Positions 1 to 12,481 of a DNA stretch of 64,000 bases are shown piece by piece (the first letter of the stretch is position 1; each line of letters starts with the position of its first letter). The DNA is from Bauldia litoralis. Its GTDB lineage: Bacteria; Pseudomonadota; Alphaproteobacteria; Rhizobiales; Kaistiaceae. The stretch spans positions 186,001 to 250,000 of the forward strand of contig NZ_FMXQ01000002.1 in the NCBI RefSeq assembly GCF_900104485.1, given 5' to 3'. Under the pieces are notes generated by a model. The model saw only the letters and a program-made list of their open reading frames with translations, was not told where the DNA came from and searched no databases. Position numbers and translations under genes: made by a program.

Positions 1-239
1 CGCCAGACTTCGGTTTCCGTGGCGCCGTCTTCGCCGACGCGGGTAACCTTCTGGATGTCGATGTGCCGAAGGGCGCGGGGCCGGTGGGTGAAGCCAACCA
101 GATCCGGTCGTCGGTTGGTGGTTCTATTCTCTGGTCCTCGCCGATCGGAACGCTTCGGGCAGACTTTGCGTATGTCCTGACCAAAGCGGCTACCGACGAG
201 GAACAGTGGTTCCGGTTCAGCGCCGGCAGGAAATTTTGA
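1..239 (+). CDS. bamA: Outer membrane protein assembly factor BamA, C-terminal end (partial)
   Basis: The window opens inside a gene read in the frame starting at base 3. The last 78 residues contain short strands typical of a C-terminal outer-membrane beta-barrel (FRGAVFADAGNL, GGSILWSSPIGTLRADFAY) and the protein ends in a phenylalanine (FSAGRKF), the classic C-terminal signature of barrel proteins recognised by the Bam machinery. Identification as BamA rests on these features and on its place directly upstream of lpxD, the usual arrangement in Alphaproteobacteria. BamA is the barrel subunit that inserts other outer membrane proteins. The 5' part lies outside the window. Confidence 0.85.
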   Translation, partial: PDFGFRGAVFADAGNLLDVDVPKGAGPVGEANQIRSSVGGSILWSSPIGTLRADFAYVLTKAATDEEQWFRFSAGRKF

Positions 240-258
240 TCCACGGGAATTCGGTTAA

Positions 259-290
259 GGGGTCGCCGGCTTATCGGCGGCCCCTTTTTC
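259..290 (+). terminator. Rho-independent terminator between bamA and lpxD
   Basis: A 10-base-pair stem (GGGGTCGCCG with CGGCGGCCCC, one G-T wobble) closes a six-base loop and is followed by TTTTTC. It lies 20 bases after the bamA stop and ends before the lpxD start, so it should separate most bamA transcription from the lpx operon. Confidence 0.8.
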
Positions 291-308
291 ATTTTGGGCA
301 CGGGTGAG

Positions 309-1385
309 ATGGATCCCGGTTTTTTCGACAAGCCGACACCAATCACCCTTGAGCGCATCGCGGTGGTGACGGGTGCCGTTATCGCGGATCCGACGCAGAC
401 CGATCGTCTGGTGCATGGCGTCGCGCCGCTCGATCTCGCTGGTCCCGACGACGTAACCTACCTGGACAATCGCCGCCTCGCCGATGCATTGGCCGGAACC
501 CGTGCCGCTGCCTGCTTCATCGCGGAGCGTGATGTCCTGCTGGCGCCGCAATCGACCGTGGTCCTCGTCACCGCCTCGCCGGACCGGGCGTTCGCGATCC
601 TCACCGGTTATTTCTATCCCGCCTCCCTGCGGCCCATGCCGATCCAGGGCGACGACGGTGTATCGCCCGGGGCTCACATTGCCGACAGTGTCCGGCTCGA
701 GGCCAACGTCACGGTTGAAGCCGGGGCCGTGGTCGGGCCGGGTGCGGAGATCGGCTCCGGAACCCTGATTGCCGCCGGAGCCGTCATCGGCGCCGGTGTG
801 AAAATCGGGCGGGAGTGCTCGATCGGTCCCGGAGCCAGCCTCATCCACGCCCTGATCGGCAACCGGGTCGTGGCTCATCCGGGTGTCAGGGTCGGCCAGG
901 ATGGCTTCGGCTATGTGCCGGGCTCGTCAGGCCATCTCAAGATCCCGCAGATCGGTCGGGTGATCATCCAGGACGACGTCGAGATAGGCGCCAATACGAC
1001 AATCGACCGCGGCAGCAACCGCGACACGATGATCGGCGAGGGGACCAAGATCGACAATCAGGTCCAGATCGGCCACAACGTCGTCATCGGCCGGCACTGT
1101 TTGATTGCGGGCAAGGTCGGAATCTCCGGCAGCGTCAGGATGGGAGATTTCGTCATGATCGGCGGGGGCGCCGGGATTCGGGATCACGTCGTTGTCGGCA
1201 ACGGGGTCAAGATCGCCGCCGCTGCCGCCGTGCATTCGAATGTACCCGACGGCGAGACATGGGCGGGCTATCCTGCGGTACAGATCGATCGGTTCTATCG
1301 GCAGATGAGGACATTGCAGCGTCTGGTGCGTGGCGAGAACGCACGTGGCTCCGCTGGCGCGAAGGATCGTGAAAATGACGAATGA
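309..1385 (+). CDS. lpxD: UDP-3-O-(3-hydroxyacyl)glucosamine N-acyltransferase LpxD
   Basis: Catalyses the third step of lipid A synthesis, adding the second 3-hydroxyacyl chain to UDP-3-O-acylglucosamine in the cytoplasm. The 358-residue protein has an N-terminal uridine-binding region followed by a long run of hexapeptide repeats (left-handed beta-helix) from about residue 110 to 310, with the LpxD-typical stretch [16 protein letters not shown]. The ATG at 309 is preferred because the protein then starts MDPGFFDKP, close to known alphaproteobacterial LpxD N-termini; an in-frame TTG at 294 would add five residues but sits on the terminator T-run. The 3' end overlaps fabZ by 11 bases, so translation is probably coupled. 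First gene of the lpxD-fabZ-lpxA-lpxI-lpxB operon. Confidence 0.95.
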   Translation: MDPGFFDKPTPITLERIAVVTGAVIADPTQTDRLVHGVAPLDLAGPDDVTYLDNRRLADALAGTRAAACFIAERDVLLAPQSTVVLVTASPDRAFAILTGYFYPASLRPMPIQGDDGVSPGAHIADSVRLEANVTVEAGAVVGPGAEIGSGTLIAAGAVIGAGVKIGRECSIGPGASLIHALIGNRVVAHPGVRVGQDGFGYVPGSSGHLKIPQIGRVIIQDDVEIGANTTIDRGSNRDTMIGEGTKIDNQVQIGHNVVIGRHCLIAGKVGISGSVRMGDFVMIGGGAGIRDHVVVGNGVKIAAAAAVHSNVPDGETWAGYPAVQIDRFYRQMRTLQRLVRGENARGSAGAKDRENDE

Positions 1386-1833
1386 TGCGAACGCGCTGGT
1401 GAACCTGGACATTCAGCAGATTTTCGAACTGCTGCCCCATCGGTATCCCTTCCTGATGGTCGACAGGATCATCGATATCGATGGCGACAACTCGGCCATT
1501 GGCATCAAGAACGTGACGGTCAACGAGCCGCATTTCGCTGGCCATTTTCCCGAGAAGCCGATCATGCCGGGGGTCCTGTTGATCGAGGGAATGGCGCAGA
1601 CTGCCGGGGCGATCTGCATCCTCTCCCGAGGCAAGGACAGCCCGAAGGTGGTCTACTTCATGACCATCGATCAGGCGAAGTTTCGTCGGCCGGTCTATCC
1701 GGGCGACAAGGTCGAGTATCACGTCAAGAAGATCCGTAACCGCAGCAACATCTGGAAGTTCGCGGCGGAAGCGATCGTCGACGGCAACAAGGTCGCCCAG
1801 GCGACGATCAGCGCGCTGATAGCGGACGAGTAA
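1375..1833 (+). CDS. fabZ: 3-hydroxyacyl-[acyl-carrier-protein] dehydratase FabZ
   Basis: Dehydrates 3-hydroxyacyl-ACP to trans-2-enoyl-ACP in fatty acid elongation. The 152-residue hot-dog-fold protein carries the family motif HRYPFLMVD near residue 22 and the catalytic pair His57 ([12 protein letters not shown]) and Glu71 (LIEGMAQ). The ATG at 1375 has AAGGA about eight bases upstream and overlaps the end of lpxD. FabZ between lpxD and lpxA is a widely conserved arrangement: FabZ and LpxA/LpxD compete for the same 3-hydroxyacyl-ACP pool, so co-expression balances phospholipid against lipid A. Confidence 0.97.
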   Translation: MTNDANALVNLDIQQIFELLPHRYPFLMVDRIIDIDGDNSAIGIKNVTVNEPHFAGHFPEKPIMPGVLLIEGMAQTAGAICILSRGKDSPKVVYFMTIDQAKFRRPVYPGDKVEYHVKKIRNRSNIWKFAAEAIVDGNKVAQATISALIADE

Positions 1834-1841
1834 CCTCCCAT

Positions 1842-2630
1842 ATGGCAGAAATCCACCCCACGGCGATTGTCGCGGACGGTGCCCGTCTTGGCGCGAATGT
1901 CAGTATCGGTCCCTTCAGCATCGTTGGCGCCGACGTCGTTCTTGAGGATGACGTCGCTGTCCACGGACATGTCCTGATCGACGGGCACACGACCATCGGC
2001 GCGCGGACGACGGTATTCTCCTACGCGGCGATCGGCGGGCCGCCGCAGGACACCAGCTACAGGGGCGAACCGACGCAAGTGATCATCGGCGCGGATTGCA
2101 TCATCCGCGAACAGGTCACCATCCACCGCGGCACGGCGCGCGGTCGGGGCAAGACTGTTGTCGGCAACAAGTGCTTCCTGATGATCGGCTGCCACGTCGC
2201 GCATGATTGCGTCGTGGGCAACGAGGTGGTGATGGTCAACAGCGCGACGCTTGGCGGTCATACTGAGATCGGCGAACACGCGATTCTCGGTGGTCTGTCG
2301 GCGATCCAGCAGCATTGCCGGATCGGCGCCCATGCCTTCGTCGGGGGACTGTCCGGCATTACCACCGATGTGATTCCCTTCGTCTCGGCGATCGGCGACC
2401 GGGCGGAAATCGGCGGGCTGAACATTGTCGGCCTGAAGCGGCGCGGCTTTGACCGCCCCACCATCCACGCGTTGCGCGCCGCCTACAAGGCGGTCTTCGA
2501 GGGTGGCGGTACTCGCGAGGACCGGGTAGCAAGGGTGGCAGACGCCTATGCCGATGTGCCGGCTGTTCTGATGATCGTCGATTTCATCAGGGCCGGGGGC
2601 GACAGGCCCCTCTGCATGCCGCGCGATTGA
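1842..2630 (+). CDS. lpxA: UDP-N-acetylglucosamine acyltransferase LpxA
   Basis: First enzyme of lipid A synthesis, transferring a 3-hydroxyacyl chain from ACP to UDP-GlcNAc. The 262-residue protein begins with hexapeptide repeats (IHPTAIVADGARLG, NVSIGPFSIVG) forming a beta-helix, contains the catalytic-histidine segment CHVAHDC (catalytic His121 by alignment to the family) and ends with the helical C-terminal domain (GLKRRGF). It begins eight bases after fabZ. Length is normal for the family. Confidence 0.97.
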   Translation: MAEIHPTAIVADGARLGANVSIGPFSIVGADVVLEDDVAVHGHVLIDGHTTIGARTTVFSYAAIGGPPQDTSYRGEPTQVIIGADCIIREQVTIHRGTARGRGKTVVGNKCFLMIGCHVAHDCVVGNEVVMVNSATLGGHTEIGEHAILGGLSAIQQHCRIGAHAFVGGLSGITTDVIPFVSAIGDRAEIGGLNIVGLKRRGFDRPTIHALRAAYKAVFEGGGTREDRVARVADAYADVPAVLMIVDFIRAGGDRPLCMPRD

Positions 2631-2656
2631 GCGGCAACGCGCCAGGACGAACTGCG

Positions 2657-3523
2657 ATGGCCGCTGATCAGGGCGAACCTATCGGGATCGTGGCCGGCGG
2701 CGGCACCGTGCCGCTGCACGTCGCCGAGGCGGCAATTCGCGCCGGACGGCGCCCGTTCATCGTTGCGATCGACGGAGAAGCCGACCCCGGTATCGCCGCT
2801 TACCCTCACGAAGTTCTCAAATGGGGCCAGATCGGCCGCATGCAGGCTGTCTTCGTCGAGCATGGCGTCAAGGAACTGGTGATGATCGGCAACATCCGTG
2901 TCCGTCCCGATTTCAGCACCTTCAAGCTCGACCTCGGCGCCCTGCGGGTCATTCCAAAGGTTCTCGCGCTGCTCGCCAATGGCGACGCAGACCTGCTGAG
3001 TGGTGTCGTCGCGCTGATGGGACAGCTTGGCTTCACGGTCGTCGGTGCGCACGAAGTCGCGCCCGACCTTGTGGCGAACAAGGGCCCGCTCGGCCGCCAT
3101 ACGCCTGACAAGGGCGCGCGGCGGGACATCGCCCGGGCGATGCGGGCGGCGCGCGCGATCGGCGTCATCGATGCGGGGCAGGGCGCCGTGGCGGTCAACG
3201 GACGAGTGGTAGCGATGGAAGCGGCCGAGGGCACGGACGGCATGATCGATCGCGTCGGAGCGCTGCGAGCGGCCGGCCGGCTCAAGTGGAGTGGCCGGGC
3301 CGGCGTGCTGGCAAAATGCGCCAAGCCGCAGCAGGACTTGCGGGTCGACATGCCGACGATCGGGCCCAAGACGGTGACGGCCGCCGCCTCGGCAGGCCTC
3401 GCCGGCATTGCCGTCGAGGCGGGGCGCGTAATGATCGTCGACCGACGCGAAGTCATCGATCTGGCGGATCGATCGGGCATCTTCCTGGTGGGTGAAGTGA
3501 CGCAACCGGAGCCGGTGGCATGA
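2657..3523 (+). CDS. lpxI: UDP-2,3-diacylglucosamine pyrophosphatase LpxI
   Basis: Hydrolyses UDP-2,3-diacylglucosamine to lipid X and UMP, the fourth lipid A step; LpxI (formerly DUF1009) replaces LpxH in most Alphaproteobacteria. The 288-residue product starts with the family-typical GIVAGGGTVPLHVAEAA and shows GQIGRMQAVFVEHGVKELVMIGNIRVRP and the C-terminal PTIGPKTVTAAASAG and GIAVEAGRVMIVDR segments. The ATG at 2657 has AGGA at 2644-2647. It overlaps lpxB by four bases (ATGA). No LpxH is seen here, consistent with LpxI being the working enzyme. Confidence 0.95.
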   Translation: MAADQGEPIGIVAGGGTVPLHVAEAAIRAGRRPFIVAIDGEADPGIAAYPHEVLKWGQIGRMQAVFVEHGVKELVMIGNIRVRPDFSTFKLDLGALRVIPKVLALLANGDADLLSGVVALMGQLGFTVVGAHEVAPDLVANKGPLGRHTPDKGARRDIARAMRAARAIGVIDAGQGAVAVNGRVVAMEAAEGTDGMIDRVGALRAAGRLKWSGRAGVLAKCAKPQQDLRVDMPTIGPKTVTAAASAGLAGIAVEAGRVMIVDRREVIDLADRSGIFLVGEVTQPEPVA

Positions 3524-4752
3524 CCGGCAAGGTGTTCACGGCCTTTCTGATTGCCGGGGAAGAATCGGGCGATCACCTTGGCGCGCGACTGATGGAAGCG
3601 ATGAAGGAGCGGCTCGGAGACGACGTCCGCTTCGTCGGGGTCGGTGGCTCCCGTATGGAAGCGCACGGCATGACATCGCAATTCCCGATGCATGAGATCG
3701 CCTATCACGGCGTCTCGGCGATCATCGCCAACGTGCATCGGATCCTGGCCAAGATGCATCGAACGGCCAAGGCCGTGACAACGGCCAATCCCGATGTGCT
3801 GGTGATCATCGATTGTCCCGGGTTCAATCTCGGCGTGGCCAGGCGCGTCAGGAAGTGGGCGCCGACGATTCCGATCGTCGAGTATGTGTCTCCCACGGTC
3901 TGGGTGTGGCGCCCCGGCCGGGCGCCGTGGATCTCCGGCTTCGTCGATCACCTGCTTGCCATCCTTCCCTTCGAGCCGGCGGTGCATGAACGGCTCGGCG
4001 GCCCCGCCTGCACCTATGTCGGCCACCCGCTGACCCAGCGGCTCGACCGGATCCGGCCGGCAAGCGGCGAGCGGATCCCGGTCGCCGAGGCCGAGCGACC
4101 GACCCTGATCGTCCTTCCGGGCAGCCGTCATGGCGAGATATCGCGGCTGATGGAGCCCTTTGGCGAGGCGGTGTCGGAACTCGTCGCCAGGCATGGTCCG
4201 GTGGAGGTCGTGCTGCCGGCGGTCGCCCGGCTGGCCGATGAGATCAGGACGCGCGCCGAATCATGGAAGGTCAAGCCGACGATCATCGTCGGCGAGGAAG
4301 AGAAATATGCCGCCTTCCGGCGGGCCAATCTCGCGCTTGCGGCGTCGGGCACAGTGACGCTCGAACTGGCGCTGTCCGGCGTCCCGATGGTGGTCGCCTA
4401 CAAGACCGACTTCATCGTCAGGCCGTTCAAGCGCTCGCTGTCGCGGATCAACTCCTTTGTCCTGGCGAATCTGATCACCGGGACCAACGAGATACCGGAA
4501 TTCCTCGATGGAACCGCTACACCGCGCAATCTGGCCGATGCGCTCGGCAAGCTCACCACGGATTCGCCCGAACGTCAGGCGCAGCTGACGGCCTTTGCCC
4601 GGATTGACGACCTGATGCGGCTCGAAAAAGGCACGCCCAGCGGGCTGGCGGCCGATATCGTCATCGAAACCGCCCGCCGGGGACCGACCGCGCGCCGGAC
4701 CAGGCGCGGCGCGCGGCGTCCGGTTCAGCGGCGCTTGGAGACCGGCACGTAG
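3520..4752 (+). CDS. lpxB: Lipid-A-disaccharide synthase LpxB
   Basis: Joins lipid X and UDP-2,3-diacylglucosamine to form the lipid A disaccharide; a peripheral inner-membrane glycosyltransferase (family GT19). The 410-residue protein has the N-terminal [14 protein letters not shown] motif, then [46 protein letters not shown] and [14 protein letters not shown], all standard LpxB landmarks. Start and lpxI stop overlap (ATGA). The last residues are arginine-rich, and the 3' end overlaps the convergent gltA by 28 bases. Confidence 0.97.
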   Translation: MTGKVFTAFLIAGEESGDHLGARLMEAMKERLGDDVRFVGVGGSRMEAHGMTSQFPMHEIAYHGVSAIIANVHRILAKMHRTAKAVTTANPDVLVIIDCPGFNLGVARRVRKWAPTIPIVEYVSPTVWVWRPGRAPWISGFVDHLLAILPFEPAVHERLGGPACTYVGHPLTQRLDRIRPASGERIPVAEAERPTLIVLPGSRHGEISRLMEPFGEAVSELVARHGPVEVVLPAVARLADEIRTRAESWKVKPTIIVGEEEKYAAFRRANLALAASGTVTLELALSGVPMVVAYKTDFIVRPFKRSLSRINSFVLANLITGTNEIPEFLDGTATPRNLADALGKLTTDSPERQAQLTAFARIDDLMRLEKGTPSGLAADIVIETARRGPTARRTRRGARRPVQRRLETGT

Positions 4753-6074
4753 TCGCGCTGCACTTCGCCGGTATAGAGCTGGCGCGGCCGCCCGATCTTC
4801 TGCGACGGATCCTCGACCATCTCCTTCCACTGAGCGATCCAGCCGACCGTACGGGCCAGCGCGAAGAGCACGGTGAACATCGTGGTCGGGAAGCCGAGCG
4901 CCTTGAGCGTGATGCCCGAGTAGAAGTCGATATTCGGGTAGAGCTTCTTCTCGATGAAATACTCGTCGGTCAGCGCGATCCGCTCGAGTTCCATGGCGAC
5001 CTCGAGGAGAGGATCGTCCTGGATGCCGAGCTCGGACAGGACCTCATGCGAGGTCTGCTGCATGATCTTCGCCCGCGGATCGTAGTTCTTGTAGACCCGG
5101 TGACCGAAGCCCATCAGCCGGAACGGATCGTCCTTGTCCTTGGCGCGGGCGATGAATTCCGGGATGCGGTCGGCGGTCCCGATTTCCTGCAGCATGTTGA
5201 GCGCCGCTTCGTTGGCGCCGCCATGGGCGGGCCCCCACAAACAGGCGATGCCCGCCGCGACGCAGGCGAACGGATTGGCCCCGGACGATCCGGCAAGCCG
5301 CACGGTCGATGTCGAGGCGTTCTGCTCGTGGTCGGCATGGAGGATGAAGATCCGGTCCATGGCGCGCGAAAGGACCGGGTTGACCTTGTACTCCTCGCAC
5401 GGCACCGCGAAGCACATCCGCAGGAAGTTCGACGAATAGTCGAGCGAATTCAGCGGGTAAACGAACGGCTGCCCGACATGATACTTGAACGCCATCGCGG
5501 CGATCGTCGGCATCTTGGCGATCATCCGCAGCGAGGCGACCATCCGCTGGTAGGGGTCCGAGATGTCGGTCGAGTCGTGATAGAAGGCCGACATCGCGCC
5601 GACGACGCCGCACATGATCGCCATCGGATGGGCGTCACGGCGGAAGCCGGTGAAGAACCGGTTCATCTGCTCGTGGACCATCGTGTGATAGGTCACGCGG
5701 TGATCGAAATCCGCCTTCTGCGCGGCCGTCGGCAATTCGCCGTAGAGCAGCAGGTAGCAGGTCTCCAGAAAATCGCCATGCTCGGCAAGTTGCTCGATCG
5801 GGTAACCCCGGTAGAGCAACACGCCCTTGTCACCATCGATGAAGGTGATCTTGGACTCGCAGGAAGCGGTCGAGGTGAAGCCCGGATCGTAGGTGAAGCG
5901 ACCGGTCTCGCGATAGAGCGACGAGATGTCGACGACCTGCGGGCCCAGCGTTCCATCCTTCAGGGTGAAGCCGTAATTTTCCGAATCCACCGTGAGGGTG
6001 GCCTGTTTCGATTTGTCCGCTGCCGCGGATTGCTGCGGTGTCGCAGGGGCTTCCATTTCGCTCGCGTTGGCCAC
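4725..6074 (-). CDS. gltA: Citrate synthase GltA
   Basis: Condenses oxaloacetate and acetyl-CoA, the entry step of the TCA cycle. Type I hexameric-class sequence: [30 protein letters not shown], the catalytic-region [10 protein letters not shown] and [14 protein letters not shown], and C-terminal [15 protein letters not shown]. The start is ambiguous. A GTG at 6074 is preceded by GGAGG with a five-base spacing (449 residues); an ATG at 6086 (453 residues) has only an A-run upstream and no Shine-Dalgarno. The first 30 residues are a low-complexity Ala/Glu/Gln extension not usual in the family. A promoter with a perfect TATAAT lies upstream. Confidence 0.96.
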   Translation of the reverse strand: MANASEMEAPATPQQSAAADKSKQATLTVDSENYGFTLKDGTLGPQVVDISSLYRETGRFTYDPGFTSTASCESKITFIDGDKGVLLYRGYPIEQLAEHGDFLETCYLLLYGELPTAAQKADFDHRVTYHTMVHEQMNRFFTGFRRDAHPMAIMCGVVGAMSAFYHDSTDISDPYQRMVASLRMIAKMPTIAAMAFKYHVGQPFVYPLNSLDYSSNFLRMCFAVPCEEYKVNPVLSRAMDRIFILHADHEQNASTSTVRLAGSSGANPFACVAAGIACLWGPAHGGANEAALNMLQEIGTADRIPEFIARAKDKDDPFRLMGFGHRVYKNYDPRAKIMQQTSHEVLSELGIQDDPLLEVAMELERIALTDEYFIEKKLYPNIDFYSGITLKALGFPTTMFTVLFALARTVGWIAQWKEMVEDPSQKIGRPRQLYTGEVQRDYVPVSKRR

Positions 6075-6115
6075 GGCAGCCTCCATTTTTTTGGGGTGAG
6101 TGGGATTTGCCGGGG

Positions 6116-6143
6116 ATTATATTGCTGCGGCGCGGCAAGTCCA
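6116..6143 (-). promoter_or_regulatory. Candidate gltA promoter
   Basis: On the minus strand TGGACT (6143-6138) and a perfect TATAAT (6121-6116) are separated by 16 bases. A start about seven bases beyond gives a leader of roughly 35 bases to the GTG at 6074, including its GGAGG site. Assigned from consensus only. Confidence 0.5.
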
Positions 6144-6168
6144 TGCAGCGAACGCAAAATCAGCCCGG

Positions 6169-7593
6169 TCAGGTGGCCGTCTGATCGGCAATCCGGCCGA
6201 GAGATTCAACACGGCCAAGCACTTCAAGGACTTCGAAGATCCCCGGTGATGTCGTTGTGCCGGTCAATGCAGCACGCAGAGGTTGGGCAATCTTGCCAAG
6301 CTTGAGCGAGATCTCCTCGGCATAGGCTTTCACGACGCTTTCCAGCGTCGGCGCGGACCAGTCGTCGATCGCTTCCAGCCGCGGCAGAAGGTCGCCAAGG
6401 GTGGCCCGCGCTTCCTCGGTCAGCAGGGCATCGGCCTTCTCGTCGATGGCCAGCGGCCGCTCGGCAACCAGGAATCCGGCGCGATCGATCAGGTCGATCA
6501 GCGTCTTGGCCCGATCCTTCAAGAGCGGCATCGCCTTGCGCAGGCGGCCGAGGCGTTCCTCGTCGAGTGTGGCGCCGAACGCATCGCCATCCGGCAGGTG
6601 CGGCAATTCCTGAATCAGCGTCGCCAGCAGGTCCGCGTCATCCTTTTCCCGAATGTACTGGGCGTTGACGTTTTCCAGCTTGGCGAAGTCGAACCGGGCG
6701 GCGCCGCGGCCGATGCCGTCGAGATCGAACCAGGCGATCATCTCGTCGGTCGACATGATCTCGTCGTCGCCGTGGCTCCAGCCGAGTCGCACGAGATAAT
6801 TGCGCAACGCCTCCGGCAGGTATCCCATCGCCCGATACGCCTCGACGCCGAGCGCGCCGTGTCGCTTCGACAGCTTGGCGCCATCGGGGCCGTGGATCAG
6901 GGGGATATGCGCAAGCTCGGGCAGGGTCCATCCGAGCGCGTCGTAGAGGATCTTCTGGCGTGCGCCATTGGTCAGGTGGTCGTCGCCGCGAATGATGTGG
7001 GTCACGCCCATGTCGTGGTCGTCGACGACGACCGCCAGCATGTAGGTCGGCGTGCCATCCGATCGCAGGATGACGAAGTCGTCGAGATCGGCATTCGGAA
7101 AGGCGACGCGGCCCTGGACATGGTCCTGGATGATGGTCTCGCCGTCCTGCGGCGCCCTGATGCGAATCGACGGGGTGACGCCGGCGGGCGCCTCGGAAGG
7201 ATCGCGATCCCGCCACCGGCCGTCATAGCCGGCCGACCGACCCTCGGTCCGCGCGGTCTCCCGCATTTCCTTCAACTCTTCGGCCGTCGCATAGCAGCGG
7301 TAGGCCATCCCCCGGGCGACCAGATCCTCGGCGACTTCGCGATGCCGGGCCGCGCCGGCGAACTGGTGGACCGGCTCTCCCGACCAATCCAGCCCGAGCC
7401 AGGTCATGCCCTCCAGGATCGCGGCAATCGCGGCGTCGGTGGAGCGCTCGCGATCCGTATCCTCGATGCGAAGGAGCATCTTGCCGCCGGTGTGCCTCGC
7501 GTAAAGCCAGTTGAACAAAGCCGTTCTGGCGCCACCGATATGCAGGTAACCGGTGGGTGAGGGAGCGAAACGGGTAACGACGGGGGTGGTCAT
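6169..7593 (-). CDS. gltX: Glutamate--tRNA ligase GltX
   Basis: Charges tRNA(Glu) with glutamate. The 474-residue class I synthetase has the HIGH-like motif [14 protein letters not shown] at residues 12-24, IEDTDRERS, and the KLSKRHG (KMSKS-like) loop, with a normal C-terminal anticodon-binding region. The start at 7593 gives [13 protein letters not shown], matching the family; an upstream in-frame extension is rejected. In many Alphaproteobacteria GltX also misacylates tRNA(Gln) for later amidation by GatCAB; the divergent neighbour glnS makes its tRNA specificity an interesting question here. Confidence 0.96.
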   Translation of the reverse strand: MTTPVVTRFAPSPTGYLHIGGARTALFNWLYARHTGGKMLLRIEDTDRERSTDAAIAAILEGMTWLGLDWSGEPVHQFAGAARHREVAEDLVARGMAYRCYATAEELKEMRETARTEGRSAGYDGRWRDRDPSEAPAGVTPSIRIRAPQDGETIIQDHVQGRVAFPNADLDDFVILRSDGTPTYMLAVVVDDHDMGVTHIIRGDDHLTNGARQKILYDALGWTLPELAHIPLIHGPDGAKLSKRHGALGVEAYRAMGYLPEALRNYLVRLGWSHGDDEIMSTDEMIAWFDLDGIGRGAARFDFAKLENVNAQYIREKDDADLLATLIQELPHLPDGDAFGATLDEERLGRLRKAMPLLKDRAKTLIDLIDRAGFLVAERPLAIDEKADALLTEEARATLGDLLPRLEAIDDWSAPTLESVVKAYAEEISLKLGKIAQPLRAALTGTTTSPGIFEVLEVLGRVESLGRIADQTAT

Positions 7594-7785
7594 GGTCTGT
7601 TCATCTGGCCTTTGAAATCCGCGGCCCGTGTAGCACATGCCGCCCTGCCGTTGTCAGGACAATTCCGGTCAAGGTCGTGCATTTGGCCCATTCCGACAGG
7701 AAAACTTGGCGTTTGCGCGGGGATTTGGCACATAGGCCGCAGCACACGGCCGGGCGTCTCGTCGGGCCGGAACAGGAACGCATCA

Positions 7786-9465
<1,680 letters not shown>

Positions 9466-9536
9466 CCTGACGGTGCAATTCTCATGGGCTGCTCGCTGAT
9501 GTAGCATCCATGGTCGGGGAGGGGGCACCTCCGGCC

Positions 9537-11735
9537 ATGAGCGATCTGCAGCGCGAGACGAGACAATCCGGACGCATTGGGCGCCCGCGCCGTCTCGTCG
9601 TGCCCGGCGGAGGGCGATACGCCCATGGGCTCGACGCGTTCCGGCTCTCGCTGGCCGCGACATTCGAGCGCGAGATGGAGGCAGGCCGGGGCTTCCTGTG
9701 GCTTCCAGTTCTTTTCGGCGCCGGCATCGTCATCTACTTCGCGCTGCCGGCCGAGCCTTCCGGACTGGCGCTGGCCGTCGTCTCGGCCTTGCTCGCCGTC
9801 GCGGCTTGGCGAAGCCGGCAACGCATCGCGGTCTTCAGGCTGCTCGCCGCGCTGACTGCCGTTGCCGCGGGATGCGCCGTGATGAAGGCGCGCACCGATA
9901 TCGCTGGCGCGCCCGTCATTCCCCGTGAGATGACGACAACTGTCACCGGCTGGGTCGCAGAGCGTGAAGCGGCCGCCCGGGGCGGGGCGCGGGTGCTGCT
10001 GCGCGTCGACGGCATCGACAAGGTGGCGAAGAAACAGGCGCCGGAGAATGTCCGGATCACCATCCGCAGCAAGGCCGATACGATCACCGTCGGCGATGCG
10101 CTGACCGTCCTTGCCCGGATCAGGCCGCCCAGTGGCCCGACGATTCCCGGCGGCTACGATTTCGCCCGCGCCGACTACTATGCCCGTGTCGGCGCTGTCG
10201 GGTTTGCCTACGGAGCCGCGAAACCCGCCGATATCGGCGACCCGCCCTTCGGCATCCGGCTGGCGATGCCCGTTGCCCATGTCCGGCAGGGGATCCGCGA
10301 CCGTATCGTTGCCGCACTCCCGGGCGACAATGGACAGATCGCCGCCGCGCTGGTGATGGGCGACCGCCGGGGCATATCCGAGAAGACGCAGGAGGCGATG
10401 CGCGCCTCCGGACTGGGACATATCCTGGCGATCTCCGGCCTCCACATGGCGCTGGTCGCCGGTTCCGCCTTCTGGGTGATCCGCGCCTTGCTGGCCCTGT
10501 CGCCGTCGCTGGCGATCAACCGGCCGATCCGCAAATGGGCGGCGGGCGGTGCGCTTCTGATCGCCGCGGTCTACCTCGGGATCTCCGGGGCCGGCGTCTC
10601 GACCCAGCGGGCTTTCGTCATGCTGGCGGTGATGCTTGTCGCGGTGATGATCGACCGCCGGGCGATCTCCCTGCGCAATGTTGCGCTGGCGGCATTGATC
10701 GTTCTGCTCATCGAACCGCAGAGCATCCTGACCGCCAGCTTCCAGATGTCCTTTGCCGCAACGCTGGCGCTGGTTGCTGGCTATGAGGCCATTCGCGCCA
10801 ATGCCGACCGGCGGCTTCGCCTGGCCGGTTTGGCCGACCGGGGGATAGGCGCGCGTCTGGTGGTTTCCGCCCGGGGGCTCTTCCTGACCTCGCTGATCGC
10901 CGGCCTTGCGACCACGCCTTTCGCCGTCTACCACTTCCAGCGGGCCGCGCCCTTGACCCTCGTCGCCAACCTGCTGGCGATGCCCGTCGTCGGGCTGATT
11001 GTCATGCCGATGGCCTTCTTCTCGGTCCTGCTGATGCCCTTCGGTCTTGAGTCCCTGCCGCTCACCGTCATGGGGTGGGGGCTGGACTGGATCGTGCTGG
11101 TCGCGCGAACCACCGCCGACTGGTCGCAGGACTGGGGCGGCATCCCGATGGCGCCAGCCGCCGCGTTGCTGCTGTTGGTTGCTGGCTTTCTGTGGACCTC
11201 GCTGTGGCAGGAACGATGGCGCCTGTTCGGCCTGGTGCCGTTGATCGCGGCCATTCCGATCGCCTTCATCGCACCGCGCCCAGCTATCCTGATCGATCCG
11301 AACGGCACCACCGCCGCCGTCAGGGGAGCCGACGGTCGCTTCGCAATCATCGGCCTGAAGGCCAACCGCTTCGCCGCCGGGACATGGCTGCGGGCCGATG
11401 CCGATCCGCGACCGGCGACAGATGAAGTAACCGAAGGGGTTCCCTGCGATCCGGTCGGCTGTGTCGCGACCCTGTCAAACGGGATGATCGCCGCCGTCAG
11501 CCTGAAACCGGCGGCCTTCGCTGACGATTGCCGATTGGCACAGGTCGTCATCAGCCGCTTCGCGACACCGGCGCGCTGCAACGACGTCGCTACCGTCATC
11601 GATGGCGACGACCTGAAGCGCGGCGGGGCGCACGCCCTCTACCTCCATTCGGATCAGGGTGGCGAGCCGGCGTTTCGAATAGAAACCGCATACCCCGCAA
11701 CCCGCCGGGCCTTCATGCCGCCCGCGCCTCAGTAG
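9537..11735 (+). CDS. comEC: ComEC/Rec2-family competence membrane protein
   Basis: Predicted inner-membrane channel protein of the ComEC family, which carries single-stranded DNA across the membrane in natural transformation. Several transmembrane helices occur near residues 38-95; a DUF4131-type soluble region follows; the Competence domain carries the diagnostic run [16 protein letters not shown] and [18 protein letters not shown], then about ten helices to near residue 590 and a short soluble tail. The tail is much smaller than a full metallo-beta-lactamase domain, as in many alphaproteobacterial ComEC proteins. ATG 9537 (732 residues) follows GGGGAGGGGG at 9516-9525; an in-frame ATG at 9510 lacks a ribosome site. 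Converges on lexA with a seven-base overlap. Confidence 0.88.
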   Translation: MSDLQRETRQSGRIGRPRRLVVPGGGRYAHGLDAFRLSLAATFEREMEAGRGFLWLPVLFGAGIVIYFALPAEPSGLALAVVSALLAVAAWRSRQRIAVFRLLAALTAVAAGCAVMKARTDIAGAPVIPREMTTTVTGWVAEREAAARGGARVLLRVDGIDKVAKKQAPENVRITIRSKADTITVGDALTVLARIRPPSGPTIPGGYDFARADYYARVGAVGFAYGAAKPADIGDPPFGIRLAMPVAHVRQGIRDRIVAALPGDNGQIAAALVMGDRRGISEKTQEAMRASGLGHILAISGLHMALVAGSAFWVIRALLALSPSLAINRPIRKWAAGGALLIAAVYLGISGAGVSTQRAFVMLAVMLVAVMIDRRAISLRNVALAALIVLLIEPQSILTASFQMSFAATLALVAGYEAIRANADRRLRLAGLADRGIGARLVVSARGLFLTSLIAGLATTPFAVYHFQRAAPLTLVANLLAMPVVGLIVMPMAFFSVLLMPFGLESLPLTVMGWGLDWIVLVARTTADWSQDWGGIPMAPAAALLLLVAGFLWTSLWQERWRLFGLVPLIAAIPIAFIAPRPAILIDPNGTTAAVRGADGRFAIIGLKANRFAAGTWLRADADPRPATDEVTEGVPCDPVGCVATLSNGMIAAVSLKPAAFADDCRLAQVVISRFATPARCNDVATVIDGDDLKRGGAHALYLHSDQGGEPAFRIETAYPATRRAFMPPAPQ

Positions 11736-12427
11736 CGGCGCAGCAGTCCGACCAGCTTGCCCTGGATGCGCACGCGGTCCGGCCCGAAGATCCGGGTCTC
11801 ATAGGCCGGGTTGGCGGCCTCAAGCGCCACCGACGCGCCTTTGCGCCGCAGGCGCTTCAAGGTTGCTTCCTCGTCGTCGACGAGGGCGACGACGATATCG
11901 CCGGTCTCTGCCGTGTCGGACTTGCGGATCAGCACCGTGTCTCCGTCGAGAATGCCGGCCTCGATCATCGAGTCGCCGCGGATGTCGAGGGCGAAATGCT
12001 CGCCCGGTGACAGCATGTCTGGCGGGATGGGAATGGAGTGGCTGTGGGTCTGGATCGCCTCGATCGGCGTACCGGCCGCGATCCGGCCCATCACCGGGAT
12101 CATCACAGGGTCCGTGCCTGTCCCATCGTGACTGACAGGCTTCACCCGGCCGAGGCTTCCCTCGATGACGCTGGGGGAGAAGCCGCGGGGCCTCTGGGCC
12201 GCCGGTGTTGACGCTTCCGGCATCCTCACGATTTCGATCGCCCGCGCCCGGTTCGGCAGGCGACGGATGAACCCACGCTCCTCAAGCGCCCGGATCAGAC
12301 GGTGAATCCCCGACTTGGACCGGAGGTCGAGCGCGTCCTTCATCTCGTCGAACGACGGTGGAACGCCTGATTCCTTCAGGCGTTCGTGGATGAACATCAG
12401 GAGTTCATGCTGCTTGCGGGTGAGCAT
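11729..12427 (-). CDS. lexA: LexA repressor, SOS regulator
   Basis: Self-cleaving repressor of the SOS regulon. The 232-residue protein has an N-terminal winged helix-turn-helix ([35 protein letters not shown]), a linker longer than in E. coli, the Ala118-Gly119 cleavage site (GRIAAGTP), the catalytic Ser153 (GDSM) and Lys191 (EATLKRL). The opposing comEC overlaps its stop. Its own promoter carries a GTTC-N7-GTTC box, so it should be autoregulated. lexA downstream of moaC/moeA and facing comEC is common in Rhizobiales. Confidence 0.97.
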   Translation of the reverse strand: MLTRKQHELLMFIHERLKESGVPPSFDEMKDALDLRSKSGIHRLIRALEERGFIRRLPNRARAIEIVRMPEASTPAAQRPRGFSPSVIEGSLGRVKPVSHDGTGTDPVMIPVMGRIAAGTPIEAIQTHSHSIPIPPDMLSPGEHFALDIRGDSMIEAGILDGDTVLIRKSDTAETGDIVVALVDDEEATLKRLRRKGASVALEAANPAYETRIFGPDRVRIQGKLVGLLRRY

Positions 12428-12481
12428 CGGCTTGTCCGGTACATTTCGAGCACAGAAGAATCAAGTACAAAACACGAACAA

